Positions 1 through 8,615 of a DNA stretch of 64,000 nt are shown here, in pieces. The notes below the pieces were generated by a model. The model made no database searches, was not told where the DNA came from, and worked only from the letters and a program-made list of their open reading frames with translations. Within the stretch, counting starts at the first letter, position 1; the number at the start of each line of letters is the position of its first letter. Where the stretch lies: assembly GCA_035645145.1 (NCBI GenBank), contig DASQNC010000025.1, positions 1 to 64,000 of the forward strand. Reading direction: 5' to 3'. The stretch is from Azospirillaceae bacterium. Lineage in GTDB: Bacteria; Pseudomonadota; Alphaproteobacteria; Azospirillales; Azospirillaceae. Both the position numbers and the translations under genes were made by a program.

Positions 1-253
1 GGCCCTCCGCAGACTGGGCTCGGGCCGCCAAGCCATCGAGCAGGAGTATCGGGCGGCACTGCGGCTCGCGGGCCAGCAGGGGGCGCCGGCGCTGGAACTG
101 CGGGCGGCAACCGGGCTGGCGCGTTGGCTGGCCGAGACGGGGCGCCACGAGGACGGGCGCAATGTCCTGCGGCCGGTCTACGACGGGTTCACCGAGGGAT
201 TTGAAACGCGCGACCTCGGGGAGGCCAGGGCATTGCTTGATGCACTCAGGTAA
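1..253 (+). CDS. C-terminal fragment of a cyclase/ATPase-type signalling protein (5' end outside the window)
   Basis: The reading frame is open from the left edge to a TAA at 251-253 and gives about 83 residues. The fragment is alpha-helical and TPR-like. It contains a block reading LELRAATGLARWL, followed by a glycine-rich turn, a VYDGFTEGFETRDL block and LLDALR at the very end. This ending is typical of large proteins that combine a class III adenylate/guanylate cyclase domain, an AAA/ATPase domain and C-terminal helical repeats. I infer the family from this tail only, and no catalytic domain is visible. The next gene is convergent, 73 bases away. Confidence 0.6.
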   Translation, partial: ALRRLGSGRQAIEQEYRAALRLAGQQGAPALELRAATGLARWLAETGRHEDGRNVLRPVYDGFTEGFETRDLGEARALLDALR

Positions 254-326
254 ACCTGCCGGTAACGCAGGTGCAACGATGCTGGCGGCCCCTTGGCGCT
301 CTCCCGGCATCCCGAGGTGAGACCGG

Positions 327-542
327 TCAGGGATCCTTCTGCCCGCCCCGGTGCGCGAGCCAGATGAACAGTCCCATCAGGACCAGCAGGCCGAGTGCGC
401 CCAAACCCAGGGCGACCGGGCCCTGCCCCATGTCCTGGCCGGCGATGGGCGCGGTCAGGCGGAACGCGGCCCAGCCCGCAAGTCCGATCAGGACCGTGAT
501 CGCCGCCAGCAGCAGGACAAGGATGCGCAGCGGCCCCGTCAT
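327..542 (-). CDS. Small two-helix membrane protein, coupled to the upstream dehydrogenase gene
   Basis: A 71-residue protein with two predicted membrane helices, at about residues 6-30 and 42-63, joined by a short polar loop and ending in a basic tail. Its ATG overlaps the TGA of the upstream dehydrogenase gene in an ATGA arrangement (539-542), so translation is probably coupled. The dehydrogenase itself ends in a hydrophobic segment, so the two products may sit together in the membrane; that is inference. I do not recognise a family. Confidence 0.65.
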   Translation of the reverse strand: MTGPLRILVLLLAAITVLIGLAGWAAFRLTAPIAGQDMGQGPVALGLGALGLLVLMGLFIWLAHRGGQKDP

Positions 543-1513
543 TTCCGCCGGATCCTTGCCGAGGCCACCGCCACGCCCAAGGCCGTCATGCCCAGCGCCG
601 TGGCCACCGCCGCCGGCTTGACCCAGCCCAAGCCCGCGTTCAGTCCGCCGGAGACCCCACGGCCCGACCACATCGGGTGGAACAGGGTCCCGTCGTGGAC
701 GGGACCGCGGGGGGCACGGGCGATGGCACCGCCGAACAGGCGCGGACCGATGCGCTCGACCAAGCCCGGAACCAGCGCGTGCGCCACCTTGGCCACACGG
801 GTCATGCCGCCCACCAGGACTTCGCGTCGGGGGTGCTCGGCGCAGCGGACGATGGCGGCGGCCACGTGTTCCGGCGTCAGTGCCGGCCCCTTGGGACGGA
901 GTTGGTGGCCCGTGTAGTTGGCGCCGTGGGCAATTCCGGGCGTATCGACGAACGAGGGGTATACGCCGCAGACGTGGACGTCCGGCCAATCCCGCAGTTC
1001 CTGCCGCAGGCTGTCGATGAAACCCCGCAGGCCGAATTTTGCGGCGGCATAGGCGGCCGCAAAGGGCGGGGCGGCGAAGGCGCCCAGCGAGACCGTGTTG
1101 ATCAGCACGCCATGGCGTTGGCGCTGCATGTGGGGCAATGCCACATAGGCCCCGTGCATGGGGCCCATCAGATCGGTCTCGATGACGCGGCGATGGGCCG
1201 CCATCGGGGTCTCCTCGAACCGGCCGACGGCTCCCACGCCGGCGTTGTTCACCCAGACGTCGATCCCGCCGAACCGCTCGACCGCGGTCCGGGCCAACCG
1301 GTTCATCTGGTGGAGGTCGGCCACGTCGGTTTCCACCGGGACCGCCTGCACGCCCTCCTGCCGGCACTCGCGGGCAACCTCTTCCAGGAGGTCGTCGCGG
1401 CGGGCGGCCAGGACGAGGTTGGCCCCTCGCGCCGCAAAGGCCCGGGCCGTCGCACGACCGATGCCGCTGGATGCGCCGGTGATGACGACTGTGGTCTGTT
1501 CAAGCTGTGGCAT
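539..1513 (-). CDS. Short-chain dehydrogenase/reductase with a C-terminal membrane segment
   Basis: A 324-residue classical SDR enzyme, an NAD(P)-dependent oxidoreductase. The Rossmann motif TGASSGIG lies at about residues 13-20, NNAGVG follows in the middle, and the YxxxK catalytic pair is in YAAAKFGLRGF. The protein is longer than the usual 250-residue SDR and ends in a hydrophobic helix followed by RIRRK, which suggests membrane anchoring. The chosen ATG has a GGAG five bases upstream; an upstream start would add 22 residues of poor quality. The substrate cannot be told. It forms a two-gene operon with the small membrane protein downstream. Confidence 0.88.
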   Translation of the reverse strand: MPQLEQTTVVITGASSGIGRATARAFAARGANLVLAARRDDLLEEVARECRQEGVQAVPVETDVADLHQMNRLARTAVERFGGIDVWVNNAGVGAVGRFEETPMAAHRRVIETDLMGPMHGAYVALPHMQRQRHGVLINTVSLGAFAAPPFAAAYAAAKFGLRGFIDSLRQELRDWPDVHVCGVYPSFVDTPGIAHGANYTGHQLRPKGPALTPEHVAAAIVRCAEHPRREVLVGGMTRVAKVAHALVPGLVERIGPRLFGGAIARAPRGPVHDGTLFHPMWSGRGVSGGLNAGLGWVKPAAVATALGMTALGVAVASARIRRK

Positions 1514-1605
1514 GGGCAGCTCCGGGCTTGCGGTGGCACCGTGCTGCAACAGCGTCAACGCCACACCCGTCCCGCCCACGATGCGCAGTCACCCCACGAT
1601 GCGCA

Positions 1606-2442
1606 TCACCGCTGTGCGGACGGGTCGAGGCAGACGGCCTCCATCCCCTCTTCCCGGAAGACCTCGGTGACACTCGCGTCGGAGGTGATGCGGAGGTGGA
1701 GTTTCTGGATCGGCGCGCAGCCGCCGGGATGGTAGCTGACGCCGGTCACCAGGAAGCTCCGGTTTCCGCGGTGGAGTTCGAGCGCGTCGCAGCCGCCGAA
1801 CATCACCCCGGCCTTCATGGACAGGACGCGCATGGCTTCGGCGGGCGTATCGATGCGGCGAACACGCGCCAAAAGGGATTGGCGGTCGTATTCCACCCTT
1901 ACCTGCCCCGATGCGTCGAGCAGCAGGTACACGTCCACGAACTGTCCGCCGTATCCCGGGAAGGCGCGGATCAACTCGTCGCGCACGTGGCCTTCGATGC
2001 GTTCGCGGACCGGGGTGCCGAACAGCGCGTCGAACGCGGCGCGATTGGCGTCGATCTGCTCGGGCGTCATGGGGGCCGGGTCGCCGCGCTCCTGCGCGGC
2101 CTCCGCGCCCGCGTCGTCGGGGGAGGCCTCCTCGACCGGGCGCGGTGCCAGCCCGTCCTCGGTCTCGGCCAGAACCAGCGTGCATGCGTATCCCTGGACG
2201 CGGCCCAGGAACTTCAGCACCGGCTCGCGGACCAGCGCGTGGCAGAAGCGGGCGTAGGGCGCCAGCGGCGAGCCCTCCGGCGGTTGGAGATGCTGTTCCA
2301 ACGGCGAATATTCGAGGCTGGCCTGACACGCCTTGCGGAAGGCCTCGGTCAGGTCCTCGGCCCACGCGGCGGTGGAGTACAGGATCAAGGCCGCCGCCAG
2401 CACCGCCATGCTCCGGCGGTGCCGCGGTTTCGACGTCATCAT
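1606..2442 (-). CDS. Secreted hypothetical protein
   Basis: A protein of about 278 residues with a clear signal peptide: a basic start (TSKPRHRR), a hydrophobic core to about residue 25, and a cleavage site after AWA. The mature part is rich in acidic residues around position 100-120, has several cysteines (in KACQ, RFCH, GYACT, FGGCD, PGGCA, AVCLD) that could form disulfides in the periplasm, and no recognised catalytic motif. It reads away from the aminotransferase gene, sharing a 200-base divergent region with it. Two adjacent ATG codons (2442 and 2439) are possible starts. I do not recognise the family. Confidence 0.65.
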   Translation of the reverse strand: MMTSKPRHRRSMAVLAAALILYSTAAWAEDLTEAFRKACQASLEYSPLEQHLQPPEGSPLAPYARFCHALVREPVLKFLGRVQGYACTLVLAETEDGLAPRPVEEASPDDAGAEAAQERGDPAPMTPEQIDANRAAFDALFGTPVRERIEGHVRDELIRAFPGYGGQFVDVYLLLDASGQVRVEYDRQSLLARVRRIDTPAEAMRVLSMKAGVMFGGCDALELHRGNRSFLVTGVSYHPGGCAPIQKLHLRITSDASVTEVFREEGMEAVCLDPSAQR

Positions 2443-2534
2443 GCGACGCTGGCCCATCTGCGCCGTTCCGGATCCTGTTCGTGTGGGGCAGCGATGCCGT
2501 GAAATCGTGTGGGCGTCAATCGTCCCATCGCATT

Positions 2535-2562
2535 CCGGGTAAACACCGGCAATGTTTCCCGG
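2535..2562. promoter_or_regulatory. Imperfect palindrome in the divergent promoter region
   Basis: CCGGGTAAACA at 2535-2545 faces TGTTTCCCGG at 2553-2562, an inverted repeat with one extra base and a 7-base centre. It lies in the 200-base region between the leftward secreted protein gene and the rightward aminotransferase gene, where an operator controlling the catabolic island would be expected. No regulator gene is next to it in the window, so the binding factor is unknown. Confidence 0.4.
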
Positions 2563-2642
2563 CGTCCGCGGTGGCACCAGGACCGCAATTGCGGCTTTGG
2601 CAGGCGCCGTCGCAAGATGTGCCGGGACCGGGAGGCCCGCCG

Positions 2643-3989
2643 ATGTCCAACGTCTTCCATCGCAGCGTGCGCGCCCGCTATCCGACCGCGGTGGCCGGAG
2701 ATGGCTGCTACCTGATCGACCGGGAGGGGCGCCGCTATCTCGATGCGTCCGGCGGTGCGGCCGTGTCCTGCCTCGGGCATTCCGAACGGCGGGTGCAGCA
2801 GGCGATCGCGGCGCAGGCATCGACGCTCGCCTATGCGCACACGTCCTTTTTCACCAATGGGCCGATGGAGGCCCTGGCCGACCGTCTGGTGGCCGGGGCA
2901 CCGCCCGGCATCGAGCGGGTTTATTTCGTGTCCGGCGGCTCGGAAGGGATGGAGGCCGCGCTGAAGATGGCCCGCCAGTACTTCCTGGAAGCCGGGCAGC
3001 CGGATCGCCACAGGATCATCGCCCGGCGGCAGAGCTATCACGGAAACACACTGGGGGTGCTGGCGGCCGGGGGCAACGCCATGCGGCGCGCTCCGTTCCA
3101 GCCGCTGCTGGTCGAAATGGCGCACGTGTCCCCCTGTTATGCCTACCGTGACAAGTCCCCATCGGAAACCGAGGAGGCGTACGCGGTGCGGTTGGCGGAG
3201 GAGCTGGATGCCGCGATCCGGGCGTTGGGACCCGGGACGGTGGCGGCCTTCGTGGCCGAAACCGTGGTGGGGGCGACGTTGGGCGCCGTGCCGCCGGTGC
3301 CCGGATACTTCAAGCGCGTGCGCGAGGTGTGCGACCGGCACGGCGTGCTGTTGATCCTGGACGAGGTGATGTGCGGCATGGGACGCACCGGCACCCTGCA
3401 TGCCTGCGAGCAGGACGGGGTGGCGCCGGACATCATGGTGGTGGCCAAGGGCCTGGGCGCGGGTTACCAGCCGATCGGCGCGGTCCTCGTCTCCGGCCGG
3501 GTCTACAAGGCGTTCGAGGACGGCTCGGGGGTCTTCCAGCACGGCCACACCTATATCGGGCATCCGGTGGCTTGTGCGGCCGCACTGGCGGTCCAGGACA
3601 TCCTCCAGGTGGACGGGCTGCTGGCGAACGTCGTGCACCAGGGGCGCGCACTGCGGAGCGCGCTGGAGGACAGGTTCGGCAACCATTGCCACGTGGGCGA
3701 CATCCGCGGCCGCGGCCTCTTCCTGGGATTGGAGCTGGTGCGGGACCGCGGCGCCAAAACGCCGTTCGATCCCGCCTTGAGGGTCCACGCCAGGATCAAG
3801 CAGGCGGCCATGGAGCTCGGCCTGCTGTGCTACCCGATGGGCGGCACCGTCGACGGCACGCACGGGGACCACATTCTCCTGGCTCCCCCCTTCATCCTGA
3901 CGCCATCCCATGTGGACGAGGTTGTCGACAAGCTGGGCCGCGCCATCGATGCGGTCGTCGCCGCATTGCCGACGGGGAGGGTGGCATGA
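2643..3989 (+). CDS. Class III pyridoxal-phosphate aminotransferase
   Basis: A 448-residue fold-type I aminotransferase of class III, the omega/beta-amino acid type. The cofactor-binding aspartate is in LLILDEVMCGMGRTG (Asp240) and the Schiff-base lysine is in MVVAKGLGAGYQPIG (Lys269). SGGSEGMEAALKMAR near residue 97 matches the phosphate-binding region of the family, and HGHTYIGHP follows the lysine as in relatives. The start at 2643 has a GGGAGG just upstream. Its stop overlaps the start of the BKACE gene by four bases and the TRAP transporter genes follow, so it probably acts on an imported amino compound. The exact amino donor cannot be read from the sequence. Confidence 0.9.
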   Translation: MSNVFHRSVRARYPTAVAGDGCYLIDREGRRYLDASGGAAVSCLGHSERRVQQAIAAQASTLAYAHTSFFTNGPMEALADRLVAGAPPGIERVYFVSGGSEGMEAALKMARQYFLEAGQPDRHRIIARRQSYHGNTLGVLAAGGNAMRRAPFQPLLVEMAHVSPCYAYRDKSPSETEEAYAVRLAEELDAAIRALGPGTVAAFVAETVVGATLGAVPPVPGYFKRVREVCDRHGVLLILDEVMCGMGRTGTLHACEQDGVAPDIMVVAKGLGAGYQPIGAVLVSGRVYKAFEDGSGVFQHGHTYIGHPVACAAALAVQDILQVDGLLANVVHQGRALRSALEDRFGNHCHVGDIRGRGLFLGLELVRDRGAKTPFDPALRVHARIKQAAMELGLLCYPMGGTVDGTHGDHILLAPPFILTPSHVDEVVDKLGRAIDAVVAALPTGRVA

Positions 3990-4858
3990 CCGGTGGTCCG
4001 GATGTCCCCCTGCCGGTTGCTGTTTGCGCCGCCCCCAATGGTGCGCGCCGGACCAAGACGGATCATCCGGCCCTTCCCATGACGCCTGCGGAGATCGCGC
4101 GGGATGCCGCCGCTTGCCTGGAAGCCGGGGCGTCCATGCTGCACATCCACGCGCGCGGTCCGGATGGCCGGCACACGCTGGACCCCGGCCTCTACGGCGA
4201 GGTGATCGCCGCCGTGCGGGCCGAGGTCGGCGACCGCATGGTGGTGCAGGCCACGACCGAGGCCGCCGGGATCTACGCACCGGCCCAGCAGATGGCGGCG
4301 ATCCGGGGCCTGTGCGCCGGTGCCCGGCCCCGGTCGCGTCCCGACAGCGTGTCGCTCGCCATCCGCGAACTCCTTCCCGCGGGGGACGATTCGGCGGTGG
4401 CGGCGTTCGGCACATGGATCGAATGGGTACACCGCGAGCGCATCCTGCCCCAGTACATCCTCTACGATGCCGAGGACGTGGGGCGATTCCTGGCATTGCA
4501 GGCCCGCGGGGTCATTCCGGATGACCGGCCGAGCGTGTTGTTCGTCCTCGGGCGTTACACGGCCGGGCAGCAAAGCGACCCCCGGGACCTTCTGCCCTTC
4601 CTCGCGGCGATGGGGGCCGGACATGATTCGGCCGGGAACTGGTTCCTGTGCGCCTTCGGAAAGCTGGAATCCGCCTGCTGCCTGACGGCCGCGGCATTGG
4701 GTGGACACGCCCGGATCGGATTTGAAAACAATACCTTGATGGCGGACGGCAACCGTGCACCCAATAACGCCGCACTGGTTGATCAACTCGTGCGCGCGCT
4801 TCCGGCCGTCGGCCGTACCCCGGCCGATGCGGCCATGGTGCGCGCGTTGCTGGGCTGA
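3986..4858 (+). CDS. Beta-keto acid cleavage enzyme (BKACE, DUF849 family)
   Basis: A 290-residue TIM-barrel zinc enzyme of the BKACE family. Known members condense a beta-keto acid with acetyl-CoA and release acetoacetate and a new CoA ester. The N-terminal CAAPNGARRTKTDHP block, the metal-binding HIHARGPDGRHTLD block near residue 53, and the C-terminal RIGFENN block with the catalytic acidic residue are all present. Its ATG overlaps the aminotransferase stop (ATGA), so the two are translationally coupled. The pairing suggests that the aminotransferase supplies the keto acid. Substrate specificity varies widely in this family and is not assigned here. Confidence 0.88.
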   Translation: MTGGPDVPLPVAVCAAPNGARRTKTDHPALPMTPAEIARDAAACLEAGASMLHIHARGPDGRHTLDPGLYGEVIAAVRAEVGDRMVVQATTEAAGIYAPAQQMAAIRGLCAGARPRSRPDSVSLAIRELLPAGDDSAVAAFGTWIEWVHRERILPQYILYDAEDVGRFLALQARGVIPDDRPSVLFVLGRYTAGQQSDPRDLLPFLAAMGAGHDSAGNWFLCAFGKLESACCLTAAALGGHARIGFENNTLMADGNRAPNNAALVDQLVRALPAVGRTPADAAMVRALLG

Positions 4859-4891
4859 ACAAAACCAAGAAATTTTCAGGAGGAAATACGG

Positions 4892-5875
4892 ATGTCTTTC
4901 CGGATTGCAGGCGGCTTCGCAACCATGGCCGCGCTGGCCCTGGCACTGACGGCGGGAGCCCCACAGGCGCAGGCCCAGCAGAAGTTCGTGACCGTCGGGA
5001 CCGGCGGCGTGACCGGCGTCTACTACGCCGCGGGCGGTGCGATCTGCCGCTTGGTCAACGCCGGTCGTCGCACCCACAACATCCGCTGCTCGGTCGAATC
5101 GACCGGCGGCTCCGTGTTCAACATCAACACGCTGAAGGCGGGCGAGTTGGACTTCGGCGTGGTCCAGTCCGACACCCAGTTCCACGCGGTCCAGGGCACC
5201 GGCCCGTTCCAGGAGGGCGGGAAGTTCGGGGATCTGCGTTCGGTCTTCTCGCTGCACGCCGAACCGCTGACCCTGGTGGCCCGTCGCGAGGCGAACATCA
5301 AGAGCGTGGCCGATCTCGCGGGCAAGCGCGTCAACATCGGAAATCCGGGCTCGGGCACCGTGTCGACGGTCCGCGTGACCCTGGACGCGCTGGGCATCAA
5401 CACGTCCTCGTTCGCGCTGACCGGCGAGCTGCGCCCGGACGAGCACGGGCCGGCGCTCTGCGACAACCGCATCGACGCCTTCTTCTATGCGGTCGGCCAT
5501 CCGTCGGCGAACATCCAGGATCCGACCACCGCGTGCGGCGCCCAGCTGGTGTCGGTCTCCGGCGCCGGCATCGACAAGCTGGTGCAGCAGTTCCCCTACT
5601 ACTCCAAGGCGACCATCCCGGCGAACATGTACCAGGGCAATCCGAACCCGACCGAGACGTTCGGTGTTCGCGCCACCCTGGTGTCGTCGGCGCGGGTGCC
5701 GGACGATGTGGTCTACAACGTGGTCAAGGCCGTCGGGGATGGCTTCGACGAGTTCAAGCGCTTGCATCCGGCGCTTGAGACGCTGACCCTGGAAGCCATG
5801 GTCCAGAACAGCAACATCGCGCCCATGCATCCGGGCGCGGAGAAGTACTTCCGTGAGCGCGGCCTGCTGAAGTAA
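4892..5875 (+). CDS. TAXI-family TRAP transporter, periplasmic substrate-binding protein
   Basis: A 327-residue secreted binding protein. A signal peptide ends near residue 29 (AQAQQ), and the mature start carries the [16 protein letters not shown] block that defines the TAXI subgroup of TRAP binding proteins. SVESTGGS and NIGNPGSGT are further family blocks. A strong AGGAGG at 4878-4883 precedes the ATG by eight bases. It is followed by a stable hairpin and then the permease gene. Known relatives take up glutamate or other organic acids; the ligand here is unknown, and the two enzyme genes upstream are the best hint. Confidence 0.92.
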   Translation: MSFRIAGGFATMAALALALTAGAPQAQAQQKFVTVGTGGVTGVYYAAGGAICRLVNAGRRTHNIRCSVESTGGSVFNINTLKAGELDFGVVQSDTQFHAVQGTGPFQEGGKFGDLRSVFSLHAEPLTLVARREANIKSVADLAGKRVNIGNPGSGTVSTVRVTLDALGINTSSFALTGELRPDEHGPALCDNRIDAFFYAVGHPSANIQDPTTACGAQLVSVSGAGIDKLVQQFPYYSKATIPANMYQGNPNPTETFGVRATLVSSARVPDDVVYNVVKAVGDGFDEFKRLHPALETLTLEAMVQNSNIAPMHPGAEKYFRERGLLK

Positions 5876-5920
5876 CAGAGGCTCTTCCGCAGGAGCGATG
5901 GACTGAAGTAAATGCGGCAG

Positions 5921-5945
5921 GCGCCCCGGGTTCGTCCCGGGGCGC
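5921..5945 (+). other. Perfect hairpin between binding-protein and permease genes
   Basis: GCGCCCCGGG (5921-5930) and CCCGGGGCGC (5936-5945) form a perfect 10-bp stem with a 5-base loop. No run of T follows, so it is not a standard intrinsic terminator. Such hairpins after a binding-protein gene usually stabilise the upstream mRNA or reduce readthrough, so that more binding protein than permease is made; that role is inferred here. Confidence 0.7.
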
Positions 5946-5978
5946 TTCGCGTTGCGAGCAATCGAGGAAACCCGACCC

Positions 5979-8570
5979 ATGACTGGACCGGCCCAGCAGA
6001 CGGTGGACGACGGCGCCGCGCGCGCCCAGCAGATGGTGGTCGAAGCCGACACCGGCGCCCGGTCCCCGATGGGCCTGACGGGCAGGGTGATGGCGGCGGT
6101 GGCCTTGATCTGGTCGCTGTTCCAGCTCTGGTACGCCTCGCCGCTCCCGTTCGCGGTCAACGCATTCGTCTTCAACGACACCGAGGCGCGCGCCATCCAC
6201 CTGGCGCTGGCCCTGTTCCTGGCTTTCACCGCCTATCCCGCGTTCGCCAAGGCGCCGCGCGGGTACGTGCCTTGGTACGATTGGATCCTGGCCATCGCCG
6301 GGCTGGTGTGCGCCGGCTACCTGTTCGTCTTCTACCGCGACCTGGCGGCGCGCTCGGGCATTCCAACGCAATTGGACCTGACCGTCGGCGCCATTGGCCT
6401 TGTCGTGCTGCTGGAGGCGACGCGGCGGGCCCTCGGGCCGCCGCTGATGGTCGTCGGCCTGGTGTTCCTGGCCTACACCTTCCTCGGCCCCTACATGCCC
6501 GAGGTGATCCAGCACCGCGGCTCCTCGATCGGCCGCATGGTCCAGCACCAGTGGATCACCACGGAAGGCGTGTTCGGCGTCGCCGTCGGCGTGTCCACCA
6601 GCTTCGTCTTCCTGTTCGTGCTGTTCGGCTCGCTTTTGGAGAAGGCGGGCGCCGGCAACTACATGATGCAGGTGTCGTTCGCGCTGCTGGGCCACCTGCG
6701 CGGCGGGCCGGCCAAGGTGGCCGTGGTGTCGTCGGCGCTGAACGGCGTCATCTCCGGCTCGTCCATCTCCAACGTCGTCTCGGGTGGCATCTTCACCATC
6801 CCGATGATGAAGCGCACGGGGCTGGGCGGCGTGAAGGCCGGTGCCATCGAGGCCAGCTCGTCCATCAACGGGCAGATCATGCCGCCCGTGATGGGGGCCG
6901 CGGCCTTCCTGATGGTGGAGTACGTGGGCATCCCGTACTCCGAGATTATCCGCCACGCCTTCCTGCCCGCCGCCATCAGCTACGTGGCGCTTCTTTACAT
7001 CGTGCATCTGGAGGCGCTGAAGCTGGGGATGAAGGCGATCCCCAAGGCGCCGCGGCCGGTGCGCGACACGCTGTTGGGGTGGGCCACGGGGCTGACCTCG
7101 ATCATCGTGCTGTCCGGTGTCATCTACTACGGCATCGGATGGACCCGCGACGTGTTCGGCCCGGCCGCCACCTGGATCATCCTGACGACCTGCGCCGTGG
7201 GCTATGTTGGCCTGATCTGGTACGCGGCGCGGTTCCCGGACCTGGAACTGGACGACCCCAACGCACCCGTCCTGAACCTGCCCGAGACATGGCCGACGGT
7301 GCGCACGGGCATCCATTATCTGATCCCCATCGTGGTGCTGCTGTGGTGCCTGATGGTGGAGATGTACTCGCCCGGCCTGTCCGCCTTCTACGCCACGCTC
7401 AGCATGATCGGCATCCTGCTCACCCAGCGCCCGCTGATCGCGCTGTTCCGCGGCCAGCCGATCGGGCCGGCCGCGGTGCAGGGGTGGCTTGATCTGATGG
7501 ACGGGCTGATCCTCGGCGCCCGCAACATGATCGGTGTCGCCGTGGCGACCGGCACCGCCGGCATCATCGTGGGCACCGTCACGCTCACCGGCCTCGGCTT
7601 CATGATGACCGAGTTCGTGGAGATGATTTCCGGCGGGAACGTGTTCCTGATGCTCGTCTTCACGGCGGTCATCAGCCTTGTGCTCGGCATGGGCGTCCCC
7701 ACCACCGCCAACTACATCATCATCGCCACCCTGATGGCGCCGGTGATCGTCGAACTGGGCGCCCAGGGGGGAATGATCATCCCGCTGATCGCGGTCCACC
7801 TGTTCGTCTTCTATTTCGGCATCATGGCGGACATCACCCCGCCGGTCGGCCTGGCCGCCTATGCCGCCGCCGCGATCAGCCGGGCGGATCCCATCCAGAC
7901 CGGCTTGCAGGGCGCGTTCTACAGCCTGCGCACGGCATTGTTGCCGTTCCTGTTCATCTACAATCCCCAGCTCCTGCTGGTCGACGTCCATGGCTGGTTC
8001 GAGGCCGCGCTGGTCATTACCGGTGCGTTGGTGGCCATGTGCGCGTTCTCGGCGGCCACCCTCGGGTTCCTCTACATCCGGACGAAGGTCTGGGAGATCG
8101 TGGTCCTGCTGCTGGCCTCGTTCATACTGATGAACCCTCTGTTCTTCATGGACCTGGCCTACCCGCGCTGGCAGGAACTGCCGGCGGGCCGCCTCGGCGA
8201 GGTCATGGGGGATGTGCCGGACAAGGGCCGCGTGGCCGTCCGGGTGGAAGGGCTGTCGATCGAGGGCGAGGACGTGAACCGAACCCTCAGCCTGCGCCTG
8301 GGCCCGCCGGCGCCGGTGGAAGAGCGGTTGCAGGCCGCCGGGCTGCGGGTCATGCGGTCGGGGGACCAGTACCGCATCGTCCAGGTCCAGCTTGGCAGCC
8401 AGGCGAACAAGCTGGGGCTGGAGCAGGGCTGGACCATCGGCAGCGTCCTGGTCCCGAACCCGGAACGACCGTCCGAGTACTGGCTCTACATCCCGGCGGC
8501 GGCGCTGCTGGGCATGGTCGTGCTGGCGCAGCTTTCGCGGCGGCGCCGGCTGAGCCCCGCCCTGGCCTGA
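5979..8570 (+). CDS. TRAP transporter permease, fused small and large subunits
   Basis: An 863-residue inner-membrane protein of the 4TM/12TM fused TRAP permease type that partners TAXI binding proteins. Hydrophobic helices run through most of residues 25-720, including the family blocks GSSISNVVSGG, ASSSINGQIMPPVMGAAAF and LGMGVPTTANYI, and ADITPPVGLAAYAAAAI near residue 620. The last 140 residues form a non-membrane region resembling the DUF3394 extension, then one more helix. The ATG at 5979 follows CGAGGAAA. Energy would come from a sodium or proton gradient. It closes the catabolic island. Confidence 0.93.
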   Translation: MTGPAQQTVDDGAARAQQMVVEADTGARSPMGLTGRVMAAVALIWSLFQLWYASPLPFAVNAFVFNDTEARAIHLALALFLAFTAYPAFAKAPRGYVPWYDWILAIAGLVCAGYLFVFYRDLAARSGIPTQLDLTVGAIGLVVLLEATRRALGPPLMVVGLVFLAYTFLGPYMPEVIQHRGSSIGRMVQHQWITTEGVFGVAVGVSTSFVFLFVLFGSLLEKAGAGNYMMQVSFALLGHLRGGPAKVAVVSSALNGVISGSSISNVVSGGIFTIPMMKRTGLGGVKAGAIEASSSINGQIMPPVMGAAAFLMVEYVGIPYSEIIRHAFLPAAISYVALLYIVHLEALKLGMKAIPKAPRPVRDTLLGWATGLTSIIVLSGVIYYGIGWTRDVFGPAATWIILTTCAVGYVGLIWYAARFPDLELDDPNAPVLNLPETWPTVRTGIHYLIPIVVLLWCLMVEMYSPGLSAFYATLSMIGILLTQRPLIALFRGQPIGPAAVQGWLDLMDGLILGARNMIGVAVATGTAGIIVGTVTLTGLGFMMTEFVEMISGGNVFLMLVFTAVISLVLGMGVPTTANYIIIATLMAPVIVELGAQGGMIIPLIAVHLFVFYFGIMADITPPVGLAAYAAAAISRADPIQTGLQGAFYSLRTALLPFLFIYNPQLLLVDVHGWFEAALVITGALVAMCAFSAATLGFLYIRTKVWEIVVLLLASFILMNPLFFMDLAYPRWQELPAGRLGEVMGDVPDKGRVAVRVEGLSIEGEDVNRTLSLRLGPPAPVEERLQAAGLRVMRSGDQYRIVQVQLGSQANKLGLEQGWTIGSVLVPNPERPSEYWLYIPAAALLGMVVLAQLSRRRRLSPALA

Positions 8571-8579
8571 CCCGTGGTG

Positions 8580-8615
8580 TCGAGATGCGCCGCCCGGCCG
8601 GTCAGCGCATCTCGA
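8580..8615. terminator. Hairpin between convergent genes
   Basis: TCGAGATGCGC (8580-8590) pairs perfectly with GCGCATCTCGA (8605-8615), an 11-bp stem with a 14-base loop. The stop codon of the leftward M23-like gene falls in the loop. The position, between the ends of two convergent genes, suggests a bidirectional terminator, although T runs are lacking. Confidence 0.55.
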
